Assembly: GCF_042654985.1 (NCBI RefSeq)
Contig: NZ_JBHSMT010000005.1
Coordinates: 1-64,000, forward strand
Direction of reading: 5' to 3'
Source of the DNA: Paraherbaspirillum soli
Lineage (GTDB): Bacteria; Pseudomonadota; Gammaproteobacteria; Burkholderiales; Burkholderiaceae_D
DNA length: 64,000 bases
Both the position numbers and the translations under genes were made by a program. Positions 7,477 through 15,451 of this stretch are shown here, piece after piece. Below the pieces are notes generated by a model. That model worked only from the letters and a program-made list of their open reading frames with translations, was not told the DNA's origin and did no database searches. Position 1 is the stretch's first letter. The number at the start of each line of letters is the position of its first letter.

Positions 7477-9252
7477 TTAGTCGAGCAACGAAATAGCAGT
7501 CGGCGCGTCGCTGCGGCTCTTGGCCAGCTCTTCGAACTCATTGATGTTGTCGATTTCGGTCCCCATGGCAACATTGGTGACGCGCTCCAGGATGATTTCC
7601 ACCACCACCGGCACGCGGAATTCTTTCATCCAGCGTTTGGCTTGCGTGAATGCATCCTGGATCGCGTTGGGATCGGTGACCCGGATCGCTTTGCAACCCA
7701 GCCCTTGCACCACCGCCACGTGATCGACGCCGTAGCCGTTGAGTTCGGGCGCGTTGATGTTTTCAAATGCCAGTTGCACGCAATAGTCCATCTCGAAACC
7801 GCGTTGCGCCTGGCGGATCAGGCCGAGGTAGGAGTTGTTGACCACCACATGCAGGTAAGGCAAGTTGAACTGGGCGCCGACCGCCAATTCCTCGATCATG
7901 AACTGGAAATCGTAGTCGCCGGAAATCGCCACCACCTCGCGCTTCGGATCGGCGACGCAAACGCCCAGCGCGGCCGGAATGGTCCAGCCCAACGGACCGG
8001 CCTGGCCGCAATTGATCCAGCGGCGCGCGTGGTACACGTGCAGGAATTGGGCGGCGGCGATCTGCGACAAGCCAATGGTGCTGACGTAGCAGGTGTCGCG
8101 GCCGAAGGCGCGGTTCATTTCTTCGTACACCCGTTGCGGCTTGAGCGGCACGTTGTCGAAGTGGGTGCGGCGCTGCATGCTGCGCTTGCGCTGCTGGCAC
8201 TCGCCGAGCCAGGCCGAACGGTCCGGCAATTTGCCGGCGGCCTTCAACTCTTTTGCCACTTCGATGAACAAGGTCAGCGCCGCTTTGGCATCCGACACGA
8301 TGCCGTAGTCGGGATCGAATACGCGGCCGATCTGGGTCGGTTCGATATCGACGTGGACGAACTTGCGGCCCTTGGTGAAGACGTCGATCGAGCCGGTATG
8401 GCGATTGGCCCAGCGATTGCCGATCCCGAGCACGAAGTCGGACGCCAGCATGGTGGCATTGCCGTAGCGATGACTGGTCTGGAGACCGACCATGCCGGCC
8501 ATTTGCGGGTGGTCGTCGGCAATCGCGCCCCACGCCATCAAGGTGGGAATCACCGGCACCCCGGTCAATTCGGCAAACTCGACCGCCAACTCCGCCGCAT
8601 CGGCGTTGATCACGCCGCCGCCGATGGTCAGCAACGGCCGCTCGGCCGCATTCAGCATGCTCAATGCCTTTTCGATCTGCGCCCGCGATGCCTTGGGCCG
8701 ATATACCGGCAATGGCTCGTAGGTGTCGGGGTCGAATTCGATTTCGGCCATTTGCACGTCGAACGGCATGTCGATCAAGACCGGCCCAGGACGGCCGGAA
8801 CGCATGATGTGGAAAGCTTGTTGAAACACGCGCGGCAGCAAAGCCGGCTCGCGCACGGTGACCGCCCATTTGGTGACCGGTTTGGCGATCGCTTCGATAT
8901 CGACCGCCTGGAAGTCTTCCTTGTACAAACGCGCACGCGGCGCCTGGCCGGTAATGCACAGGATCGGAATCGAATCCGCCTGCGCCGAATACAGGCCGGT
9001 GATCATGTCGGTCCCGGCCGGGCCGGAAGTGCCGATACAGATGCCGATATTGCCCGGATTGGCGCGGGTATAGCCCTCGGCCATATGCGATGCGCCTTCG
9101 ACGTGACGCGCCAACACATGCTGGATCCCGCCATGCCGTCTCAGCGCCGAGTAGAACGGATTGATTGCGGCACCCGGCACGCCGAAGGCTTGCAGGCAGC
9201 CCTCTTTTTCCAATACGTGCACTACTGCGTCTACTGCCTTCATCTTTGCCAT
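7477..9252 (-). CDS. gcl: Glyoxylate carboligase (tartronate-semialdehyde synthase)
   Basis: A 591-residue thiamine-diphosphate enzyme that condenses two glyoxylates to tartronate semialdehyde and CO2. Three family domains are seen: the N-terminal ThDP-binding part with FGVPGAAINPFYSALRRHGG, the central FAD-binding-like part, and the C-terminal ThDP part with SGDYDFQFMIEELAVGAQ and VVNNSYLGLIRQ. In LARHVEGASH a valine stands where most ThDP enzymes have the catalytic glutamate, which is the known hallmark of Gcl. The start at 9252 is preceded by GGAGG. An 18-codon extension upstream is open but has no such site and would push the start into the promoter. It is the first gene of its operon and diverges from a LysR gene. 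Confidence 0.96.
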   Translation of the reverse strand: MAKMKAVDAVVHVLEKEGCLQAFGVPGAAINPFYSALRRHGGIQHVLARHVEGASHMAEGYTRANPGNIGICIGTSGPAGTDMITGLYSAQADSIPILCITGQAPRARLYKEDFQAVDIEAIAKPVTKWAVTVREPALLPRVFQQAFHIMRSGRPGPVLIDMPFDVQMAEIEFDPDTYEPLPVYRPKASRAQIEKALSMLNAAERPLLTIGGGVINADAAELAVEFAELTGVPVIPTLMAWGAIADDHPQMAGMVGLQTSHRYGNATMLASDFVLGIGNRWANRHTGSIDVFTKGRKFVHVDIEPTQIGRVFDPDYGIVSDAKAALTLFIEVAKELKAAGKLPDRSAWLGECQQRKRSMQRRTHFDNVPLKPQRVYEEMNRAFGRDTCYVSTIGLSQIAAAQFLHVYHARRWINCGQAGPLGWTIPAALGVCVADPKREVVAISGDYDFQFMIEELAVGAQFNLPYLHVVVNNSYLGLIRQAQRGFEMDYCVQLAFENINAPELNGYGVDHVAVVQGLGCKAIRVTDPNAIQDAFTQAKRWMKEFRVPVVVEIILERVTNVAMGTEIDNINEFEELAKSRSDAPTAISLLD

Positions 9253-9332
9253 ATTGCCTCCGAGGGGGATTAGCGAGTTGATGAGACGGATGCTATAACC
9301 AAACATATTGTTTGATAAGAATACAAAATATC

Positions 9333-9365
9333 GCTTTATTCAATACTTCAAGTATTGAATAAAGC
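9333..9365. promoter_or_regulatory. Perfect 33-bp palindrome in the gcl/LysR divergent promoter
   Basis: GCTTTATTCAATACTT, a central C, then AAGTATTGAATAAAGC: a 16-bp perfect inverted repeat. It lies 24 bases before the LysR start and 80 bases before gcl. It is the likely main binding site of the divergent LysR regulator. A second AT-rich segment (AAACATATTGTTTGATA, 9301-9317) lies nearer gcl. Confidence 0.7.
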
Positions 9366-9389
9366 TTAAAGTAAGCGCTTGGAGGAGAT

Positions 9390-10298
9390 ATGGACAAACT
9401 CAAGCAAATCGAAGCCTATGTCAGCGTGGTCGAAAAAGGCAGCCTGGCGGCTGCCGCGCTGGAGCAAAACATCACGCCGGTGATGCTGGGACGGCGCATT
9501 GATGCACTGGAGAAGCGGCTCGGCACCAAGCTGATGCACCGCACTACCCGGCATCTGACCTTGACCGAGCAGGGCACGGTATTTCTCGATCATTGCCGCC
9601 GCTTGCTGAGCGAACTGGAGGTCGCCGAGAAAATTATTTCGGAAGGCCGCCACAAGGCGACCGGCCATCTGGTGGTGTCGGCACCGGCCGCATTCGGCCG
9701 CAAGCACGTCGCGCCGCACGCCCCGGCCTTCATCGCCGCCAATCCTGAAGTGAAAATCTCGTTCAACCTGACCGACCGCGTGGTCGATCTGGTGCGCGAG
9801 GGCTATGACATCAGCATCCGCATCGGCGGTGCGATCGATCCCAATTTTGTCGCGGTGAAACTGGCCAGCAATCGGCGCGTGGTGTGCGGCACGCCGGAAT
9901 ATTTCGAGCGCCACGGCATCCCCGGCACGCTAGCCGACATTGCCAGCCACAATTGCCTGTCGTTCAATTTGCAGGGCGGCCAGCAGCGCGGCTGGTATTT
10001 TCAGCAAAACGGCAAACCGGTGACGATTAAAACCGCCGGCAATCTGGACTGCAACGATGGCGAATTGCTGCATCGCTGGGTCAGTGAAGGCTTGGGGCTG
10101 GGGTGGCGCTCGACCTGGGAGATCCAGTCGCAACTGGCCTCCGGCGAGCTGATGACGGTATTGGACGATTTTGCGCTGCCGCACTACGACATCATGGCGG
10201 TTTATCCGCAACAACGGCACTTGCCGGCCAAGGTACGTTTCTTCATCGACCGCTTGAAGGCCATCTATGCGGAGCCAGGGTATTGGACGCAGAACTGA
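9390..10298 (+). CDS. LysR-type transcriptional regulator of the glyoxylate operon
   Basis: A 302-residue LysR protein. The winged helix-turn-helix is at residues about 3-60 (QIEAYVSVVEKGSLAAAALE, RRIDALEKRLGTKLMHRTTR). A periplasmic-binding-protein-like effector domain follows from about 90, with VRIG-like segments such as GYDISIRIG typical of the LTTR subgroup near AaeR/DsdC-like regulators. The ribosome binding site GGAGGAG is excellent. Divergence from gcl across a strong palindrome suggests control of the glyoxylate operon, with glyoxylate, glycerate or a relative as effector. The effector is inference. Confidence 0.9.
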   Translation: MDKLKQIEAYVSVVEKGSLAAAALEQNITPVMLGRRIDALEKRLGTKLMHRTTRHLTLTEQGTVFLDHCRRLLSELEVAEKIISEGRHKATGHLVVSAPAAFGRKHVAPHAPAFIAANPEVKISFNLTDRVVDLVREGYDISIRIGGAIDPNFVAVKLASNRRVVCGTPEYFERHGIPGTLADIASHNCLSFNLQGGQQRGWYFQQNGKPVTIKTAGNLDCNDGELLHRWVSEGLGLGWRSTWEIQSQLASGELMTVLDDFALPHYDIMAVYPQQRHLPAKVRFFIDRLKAIYAEPGYWTQN

Positions 10299-10527
10299 AG
10301 GGCGATTGCGTTGAAAAGGAACAATGACCTGATTCAAACGTCGAATAACGGTGGACGACGCTGATACCCTGGTTGAATCGAGGCAATCGCATGGCCTAGT
10401 TCCCGCTGCGCACCAATAACGCAACGACCGTTTTCATCAAGTGCGCGCACAATACTCATCTCTGCACAGGCGCAAGCTCAGTGGTCAGCCTCTGCCAAGA
10501 GACTTCCAATCATTGAAAGGAGATCGT

Positions 10528-11061
10528 ATGAAAATCCGAACAACATCTCATCAAGCCATGCTGGCGACTTTAATTGGCGGCTCGCTCTTGCTCGGCGGCT
10601 GCGCTGCACCCTATGGCGGCGGCGGGTATGGCGGCGGCGGTTATGGTGGTGGCTATGGCAGCGGGCAAGGATATGGCAATCCGCCCTCTACGTCTGCCCC
10701 TCCTGCCTACCAGCAAGGCTATATCAACGACTATGGCGTGATAGAAGCAATTGATGTGCTCAATACGCCGCCGAGCGCAGGTATCGGCGGAGCCTTGGTC
10801 GGCGGCGTGCTGGGCGGCGTGGTCGGTCATCAAGTCGGTAAAGGTAGCGGCAACACCTTGGCCACCATCGCCGGCGCGGTCGGTGGCGCCGTGGTCGGCA
10901 ATCAGCTGGAACAGCGCAGCAGTAGCGGCGGACCGGCTTCCTACAATATCCGCATCCGCATGCGCAACAACAGTGTCCAAACCATCAACGTCAGCAATCC
11001 GGGCGATCTGCGAGTCGGCGATCGGGTGCGGGTTGATAACGGACAAATTTCTCGTTACTGA
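10528..11061 (+). CDS. Glycine-zipper 2TM lipoprotein, SlyB-like
   Basis: A 177-residue exported protein. It has a signal peptide with lipobox LLGGC (Cys near residue 25), then a Gly/Tyr-rich linker with repeated YGGGGYGGG, then a glycine-zipper double helix (GGALVGGVLGGVVGHQVGKG and IAGAVGGAVVGNQLEQR), and a small C-terminal beta domain (NIRIRMRNNSVQTINV). The family sits in the outer membrane or periplasm; SlyB-type members stabilise the outer membrane under stress. ATG at 10528 follows AAAGGAGATCGT. A secreted protein gene follows 49 bases on. Confidence 0.85.
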   Translation: MKIRTTSHQAMLATLIGGSLLLGGCAAPYGGGGYGGGGYGGGYGSGQGYGNPPSTSAPPAYQQGYINDYGVIEAIDVLNTPPSAGIGGALVGGVLGGVVGHQVGKGSGNTLATIAGAVGGAVVGNQLEQRSSSGGPASYNIRIRMRNNSVQTINVSNPGDLRVGDRVRVDNGQISRY

Positions 11062-11110
11062 GGATGCGGCTTAATTTCTCCACGTAGCTAAAAACAAACA
11101 AGGAGCAATC

Positions 11111-11446
11111 ATGAAAATTCAGCTTAAACCAGTATTCTTATCGGTTTTTATTGTCGCCAATGCACTGGCGCTGCACGTCATTGCTGCTGAAGAAAACGTC
11201 CAGATCAGGGAGCCGCAGCGCTGGGGGATGGAAGATAGAACGCCGCAGGCGCGTTTTCGGACTATGCAAAAAGAGAATCAGAATGCTTATAAACAAGCCA
11301 TCGACGAATGCAGGCGAATGCGCGGCCCGGAAGCAGGCGAATGCCGGCGCGAAGCCAAGAGCAATTTTGATCAAGACATGCGGCGTGCGCGCGAGATGAT
11401 GATGCATCGGGATCGCGATCAAATGGAACCGCATGACCGCAATTAA
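11111..11446 (+). CDS. Small secreted protein of unknown function
   Basis: A 111-residue protein with a clear signal peptide (hydrophobic VFLSVFIVANALALHVIAA, cleavage probably after AAA-like VIAA). The mature part is very polar, rich in Arg, Glu, Met and Gln, and probably helical, with two cysteines in ECRRMRGPEAGECRRE about ten residues apart. ATG at 11111 is preceded by AAGGAG. I do not recognise the family. The arrangement resembles small periplasmic charged-helix stress proteins, but that is only a likeness. Its stop codon is the first base of a duplicated segment that carries a terminator and a tRNA fragment. Confidence 0.75.
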   Translation: MKIQLKPVFLSVFIVANALALHVIAAEENVQIREPQRWGMEDRTPQARFRTMQKENQNAYKQAIDECRRMRGPEAGECRREAKSNFDQDMRRAREMMMHRDRDQMEPHDRN

Positions 11447-11528
11447 ACCGCGCAGGCGGCTTAATTGTGGACGCAAAAAAAACGCCCACTTGCGTGGGCG
11501 TTTGTCCTGGCGTCCCCAGGGGGATTCG
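11444..11528 (-). repeat. Direct repeat copy A: terminator plus 3' end of tRNA-Glu
   Basis: 85 bp nearly identical to 11586-11671 (two substitutions and one extra A in the other copy). Each copy holds a terminator and then the last 21 bases of tRNA-Glu. In this copy the tRNA stops after 21 bases (11508-11528), so it is a remnant. The spacer 11529-11585 contains a perfect 22-bp palindrome (11548-11569) whose half is GGAATCGCTTG. Confidence 0.85.
11475..11501 (-). terminator. Intrinsic terminator, duplicated copy
   Basis: On the minus strand ACGCCCAC, loop GCAA, GTGGGCGT, then a run of eight T. Identical in stem to the one at 11617-11644. On the plus strand it may also stop the transcript of the gene ending at 11446. 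Confidence 0.85.
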
Positions 11529-11585
11529 CCTACATGCTGCAGGCCGCGGAATCGCTTGCAAGCGATTCCCTTCTCATCCCCCGCG

Positions 11586-11671
11586 TAAACCGCGCAGGCG
11601 GCTTACTTGTGGACACAAAAAAAAACGCCCACTTGCGTGGGCGTTTGTCCTGGCGTCCCCAGGGGGATTCG
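11586..11671 (-). repeat. Direct repeat copy B, joined to the intact tRNA-Glu
   Basis: Second copy of the 85-bp segment. Here the tRNA part continues into a complete tRNA-Glu gene. It is therefore probably the parental copy. Confidence 0.85.
11617..11644 (-). terminator. Intrinsic terminator of tRNA-Glu (first copy)
   Basis: Stem ACGCCCAC/GTGGGCGT with loop GCAA on the minus strand, followed by nine T, only six bases after the tRNA 3' end. Confidence 0.88.
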
Positions 11672-11726
11672 AACCCCCGTACTCACCGTGAAAGGGTGAT
11701 GTCCTAGGCCTCTAGACGATGGGGAC
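11651..11726 (-). tRNA. tRNA-Glu (anticodon TTC), copy 1
   Basis: 76 bases with encoded CCA. The acceptor GTCCCCA pairs with TGGGGAC. The anticodon loop reads CTTTCAC, giving TTC. The T-arm is GGGGGTTCGAATCCCCC. It is identical to the copy at 11887-11962. Both lie downstream of gltX, the gene for the enzyme that charges them. Confidence 0.97.
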
Positions 11727-11780
11727 AATGATCTGTCCGTACTACATTGCTGCTTTGCTACCGCAGCGTTGATACTGCCA

Positions 11781-11807
11781 ACAATAAAGGCCGCGTTTGG
11801 CGGCCTT
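11781..11807 (-). terminator. Terminator between the two tRNA-Glu genes
   Basis: AAGGCCGC/GCGGCCTT stem with a five-base loop; on the minus strand it is followed by TATTGTT. It would end the transcript carrying tRNA-Ala and tRNA-Glu copy 2, so copy 1 may depend on read-through or its own promoter. Confidence 0.7.
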
Positions 11808-11886
11808 ATGGCTTATATCAAATTGACTTCATATCGAATGCGATGACCAAACTTCTGATCGACATCTTCGGTACAAATATAAATCC

Positions 11887-11962
11887 TGGCGTCCCCAGGG
11901 GGATTCGAACCCCCGTACTCACCGTGAAAGGGTGATGTCCTAGGCCTCTAGACGATGGGGAC
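11887..11962 (-). tRNA. tRNA-Glu (anticodon TTC), copy 2
   Basis: Identical in sequence to copy 1 with encoded CCA. It lies 53 bases downstream of tRNA-Ala on the same strand. Confidence 0.97.
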
Positions 11963-12015
11963 AGAAAACTGTCCGTACTGCGATGCTCTGCCGTACTGCC
12001 TTACTTCGTTATTCT

Positions 12016-12091
<76 letters not shown>

Positions 12092-12155
12092 CTTGCGAAG
12101 AAACGAGATTATAGCAAGGTTATTTCGCGCTTGTAAATCCCGTTTGTAAAATTTA

Positions 12156-13577
12156 TTAAAGATATTTCTGCAAGCGTTGCAACACCACGTCGCGCCCGAA
12201 TAATTCGAGCACCGCATCGATGGCCGGAGTCTGCAGCTGACCGGTCACCATCAGACGCAAGGGCATCGCGAATTGCGGCATTTTCAGTTTGTGGTTGGCC
12301 AGTACTTCCTTGATCATCGGCGACAGGCTTTCCTTGTTCCACTCGACCGTGGCGCAACGTTCGGCAAATTCAGCCAATGCCGGTTTGATCGCATCGGTGA
12401 AATGCTGCGTCAGCAAGGCTGCGTCAGGCTGCGGCTGGCGATAGAACAGCATGGCAGCAGCGGCCAGTTCATTGACCGTGTTGGCGCGTTCTTTCAACAA
12501 GCCGCAAACCTTTTGCACATCCGGCGCATTGGCGAATACGGCGCCATCGCGCTCCATCAATGGCCGCATCAACGCTTCCAGGCGCGCATTGTCGGCCAGC
12601 TTGATGTAATGGTTATTGATCCAGGCCAGTTTTTCCGGATTGAATTGCGCCGGCGATTTCGACAGATGATCGAGATCGAACCAGGCACAGAACTGCTCCA
12701 TCGAGAAGATTTCATCGTCGCCGTGGCTCCAGCCGAGACGCGCCAGATAGTTCAGCATCGCCTCCGGCAAATAGCCTTGCGCCGGATAATCCATCACGCT
12801 GACCGCACCGTGCCGCTTCGACAGCTTTTCTCCATCGGCGCCCAGAATCATCGGCACATGGCCATACAACGGCAATGCAGCGCCCAGCGCCTTCAGGATA
12901 TTGATCTGGCGCGGCGTGTTGTTGACGTGATCGTCGCCCCGGATCACATGGGTAATCTGCATATCCCAGTCATCCACCACCACGCAGAAATTGTAGGTCG
13001 GCGTACCGTCCGGCCGGGCGATGATCAAATCGTCCATTTCACGATTGGAAATCGTGATGGTGCCCTTGACCACGTCGTCCCAGCTGACATCGCCGTCCAG
13101 CGGATTCTTGAACCGCACCACCGGCTTGCGATCGGCTGGAACCGGCGGCAAGGTTTTGCCCGGCTCCGGACGCCAGGTGCCGTCGTAACGCGGCTTGTCG
13201 CCGGCGGCGCGCATCCGTTCGCGCATCGCTTCCACTTCTTCCGGCGACGAATAACAGTGATACGCAGTGCCGTCAGCCAGCATTTTCGCAATCACTTCAC
13301 GATAACGCTCCATCCGCTGCATCTGGTAGAACGGACCTTCATCGTGGTTCAGGCCCAGCCATTGCATGCCGTCGACGATCGCCTGCACCGCTTCCGGCGT
13401 CGAACGTTCCAGATCGGTATCTTCAATGCGCAGAATGAAAGTGCCGCCGAAATGGCGCGCATAAGCCCACGAAAACAAGGCGGTACGGGCGCCGCCCAAA
13501 TGCAGGTAACCGGTGGGGCTGGGAGCGAAACGGGTGCGCACCGGAGTGGATGCGGAGATAGAGGCAGGAGCAGTCAT
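12156..13577 (-). CDS. gltX: Glutamyl-tRNA synthetase
   Basis: A 473-residue class I synthetase that charges tRNA-Glu in the cytosol. The HIGH-type motif is in FAPSPTGYLHLGGART (about residues 17-32). The KMSKS-type motif is KLSKRHG (about 250). FILRIEDTDLERS is the usual discriminating GluRS segment. The C-terminal helical anticodon-binding region is complete. The only plausible start, ATG at 13577, has no Shine-Dalgarno sequence. It lies three bases after the T-run of a terminator-shaped hairpin, which is odd for an essential gene. Downstream on the same strand lie tRNA-Ala and two tRNA-Glu genes. Confidence 0.97.
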   Translation of the reverse strand: MTAPASISASTPVRTRFAPSPTGYLHLGGARTALFSWAYARHFGGTFILRIEDTDLERSTPEAVQAIVDGMQWLGLNHDEGPFYQMQRMERYREVIAKMLADGTAYHCYSSPEEVEAMRERMRAAGDKPRYDGTWRPEPGKTLPPVPADRKPVVRFKNPLDGDVSWDDVVKGTITISNREMDDLIIARPDGTPTYNFCVVVDDWDMQITHVIRGDDHVNNTPRQINILKALGAALPLYGHVPMILGADGEKLSKRHGAVSVMDYPAQGYLPEAMLNYLARLGWSHGDDEIFSMEQFCAWFDLDHLSKSPAQFNPEKLAWINNHYIKLADNARLEALMRPLMERDGAVFANAPDVQKVCGLLKERANTVNELAAAAMLFYRQPQPDAALLTQHFTDAIKPALAEFAERCATVEWNKESLSPMIKEVLANHKLKMPQFAMPLRLMVTGQLQTPAIDAVLELFGRDVVLQRLQKYL

Positions 13578-13580
13578 GAT

Positions 13581-13613
13581 AAATAAAAACGGCCTTGGGT
13601 TGCCAAAGCCGTT
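13581..13613 (-). terminator. Terminator-like hairpin directly before the gltX start
   Basis: On the minus strand AACGGCTTTGG pairs with CCAAGGCCGTT (one mismatch, four-base loop), followed by TTTTTATTT. It can end the upstream DUF4399 transcript. However, the T-run stops three bases before the gltX ATG, so it may also lie inside the gltX leader and act as an attenuator. A TAAAAT hexamer at 13634-13629 on the minus strand could be the gltX -10 box, with only a weak -35. Confidence 0.75.
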
Positions 13614-13701
13614 ATCAATGAAAACCGCATTTTACCGCGTTGCACTGGAGGATGGAACCGCGCTCCTCAGTTGGTTTGCGGCGCGCGCCCCACCATCACT
13701 T

Positions 13702-14112
13702 TTATTCGACGGTAACGTTGATGGTTTTGCTCAGTTCAGGGCCATAGGATTGATGCATGCCGTTGCCGAACTGCATGGTCAGCTGATATTTGCCGGGCGG
13801 CAGCGTTACTGTCGTTTCGGTTTGACCGTTACCAAAATGCAAATGCTGAGTATCCTTCGGGATAATCTGCCCTGCCGGGACACTATCCAGATTGATCAAC
13901 AGATGATGATGACCGGTGTCCGGAGTCATATCGCCGGCCGGCTTGACCGCCATCCCGCTTATCCCGAACTTGACCGTAAACGGGCTGCTGACCACGGCGC
14001 CATCGGCCGGCTCGATAAACGAAACAGAATTGGCAGCATGGGCCAGCTGCGGCAAAAAGCCGGCTGTCAGCACAGATGCAGAAAATAGCACAGCAAAAAT
14101 CCGTGACTTCAT
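13702..14112 (-). CDS. DUF4399 family periplasmic protein
   Basis: A 136-residue protein with a signal peptide (SVLTAGFLPQLAHAA) and one small domain. The domain contains SFIEPADGAVVSSPFTVKFG, then TGHHHLLIN, DTQHLHFGNGQTET and LPPGKYQLTMQFG, the pattern of DUF4399. The conserved histidines (GHHH, HLHFG) look like a metal or ligand site. Function is unknown. It lies between apbC and gltX on the same strand, with a terminator hairpin 89 bases downstream. The start at 14112 puts the signal peptide at the very N terminus. Confidence 0.85.
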   Translation of the reverse strand: MKSRIFAVLFSASVLTAGFLPQLAHAANSVSFIEPADGAVVSSPFTVKFGISGMAVKPAGDMTPDTGHHHLLINLDSVPAGQIIPKDTQHLHFGNGQTETTVTLPPGKYQLTMQFGNGMHQSYGPELSKTINVTVE

Positions 14113-14188
14113 CGCGTAATCCCTTATCTAGATAAAAAGCAGGTTAATTAAACACATCACTTGAAAGTCTGACCTCAAATATTTTCCA

Positions 14189-15277
14189 TCAATCATTCTT
14201 GATAACAATGCTAGGAAACTTGCTGCTCATATCCTTGGCCTTTTCCGCCACCTTGATCGCCACCTTGCGTGCGATCTCCTTGTATATATGCGCTACCTGG
14301 CCGTCGGGTTCCGCCACCACGCTCGGCGTGCCTGAATCGGTCTGGGTCCGGATCGACATCGTCAACGGCAACGCGCCGAGGAATTCGACGCCGTATTCGC
14401 CGCACATCCTGGCGCCGCCGCCTTCGCCGAAAATGGCTTCCGCGTGGCCGCAATTGGAGCAGATATGGGTGCTCATGTTTTCGACGATGCCGAGGATGGG
14501 AATGCCGACCTTTTCAAACATTTTCAGACCCTTGCGCGCATCCAGCAACGCAATGTCCTGCGGCGTCGTCACGATCACCGCGCCGGTCACCGGCACTTTT
14601 TGCGACAGGGTCAACTGGATATCGCCGGTACCCGGCGGCATGTCGACGATCAAATAATCGAGATCGCGCCAGTTGGTCTGCTCCAGCAATTGCTGCAAAG
14701 CCTGGGTCACGATCGGGCCGCGCCATACCATCGGCTCGTCGGGGTCAACCATGAAACCTATGCTAGACACTTGCAAACCGTGGTTTTCCAGCGGCTCCAT
14801 GGTCTTGCCGTCCTTGGTTTCGGGACGGCCGCTGATGCCCATCATCATCGGCTGCGACGGGCCGTAGATGTCCGCATCCAGGATCCCGACCTGCGCCCCT
14901 TCAGCCGCCAGCGCCAATGCCAGGTTGACCGCCGTGGTCGATTTGCCGACCCCGCCCTTGCCCGATGCGACCGCGATGATGTTCTTGACGTTCGACATCA
15001 GCTTGATGCCGCGCTGCACCGCGTGCGATTGTATTTTTGAATACACATTGGCGCTGATGTTGCCGACGCCGGCAACCGTGCGCACCGCATCAACAGCGGC
15101 GCTGCGAATCAATTCGAATTGGCTTTTCGCCGGATAGTCCAGTTCGACATCGAATGCCACATTGACACCGTCGAGCTGGATATTTTTTGCGGATTTGCTG
15201 GACACCAGATCTTTACCGGTATTCGGGTCAATCACACTGGACAGTGCTGTCTTGACCGCTTCAATCGTGATGCTCAT
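14189..15277 (-). CDS. apbC: Iron-sulfur cluster carrier protein ApbC (Mrp/NBP35 family)
   Basis: A 362-residue P-loop ATPase that binds and transfers [4Fe-4S] clusters in the cytosol. There is an N-terminal MIP18/DUF59 domain (SITIEAVKTALSSVIDPNTGKDL) and the deviant Walker A GKGGVGKST near residue 105. DADIYGPSQPMMMG and DMPPGTGDIQLTL follow, and the CSNCGH pair of cysteines that bridges clusters lies near 270. ATG at 15277 has GGGAGAAG upstream and gives the usual length; an upstream ATG at 15322 would add 15 residues with no ribosome binding site. It diverges from metG, as in many proteobacteria. Confidence 0.95.
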   Translation of the reverse strand: MSITIEAVKTALSSVIDPNTGKDLVSSKSAKNIQLDGVNVAFDVELDYPAKSQFELIRSAAVDAVRTVAGVGNISANVYSKIQSHAVQRGIKLMSNVKNIIAVASGKGGVGKSTTAVNLALALAAEGAQVGILDADIYGPSQPMMMGISGRPETKDGKTMEPLENHGLQVSSIGFMVDPDEPMVWRGPIVTQALQQLLEQTNWRDLDYLIVDMPPGTGDIQLTLSQKVPVTGAVIVTTPQDIALLDARKGLKMFEKVGIPILGIVENMSTHICSNCGHAEAIFGEGGGARMCGEYGVEFLGALPLTMSIRTQTDSGTPSVVAEPDGQVAHIYKEIARKVAIKVAEKAKDMSSKFPSIVIKND

Positions 15278-15451
15278 TACTTCTCCCATGTTTGCGTGCG
15301 ACAAGTCTAAACCAAATCGCACTTTTCCCGCTGAGAGGGCAAGCGATCAGCACGCCGGAAGCGGCCTTAATCCCTCGGCTAACTGCGAGAATCCGGCCGG
15401 CACTGCTAAAATCACTCTTTTATTCCAACCAGCATCGCTAAATACTGCTAA

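Noticed and set aside
7642..9273. 543-codon open frame on the plus strand opposite gcl
   Set aside because: It lies entirely over gcl, which has full family motifs; the antisense product is His/Arg/Asp-rich with no domain, a normal by-product of GC-rich codon use.
11508..11528. Third tRNA-Glu gene
   Set aside because: Identity to tRNA-Glu ends after 21 bases; the rest of the gene is missing.
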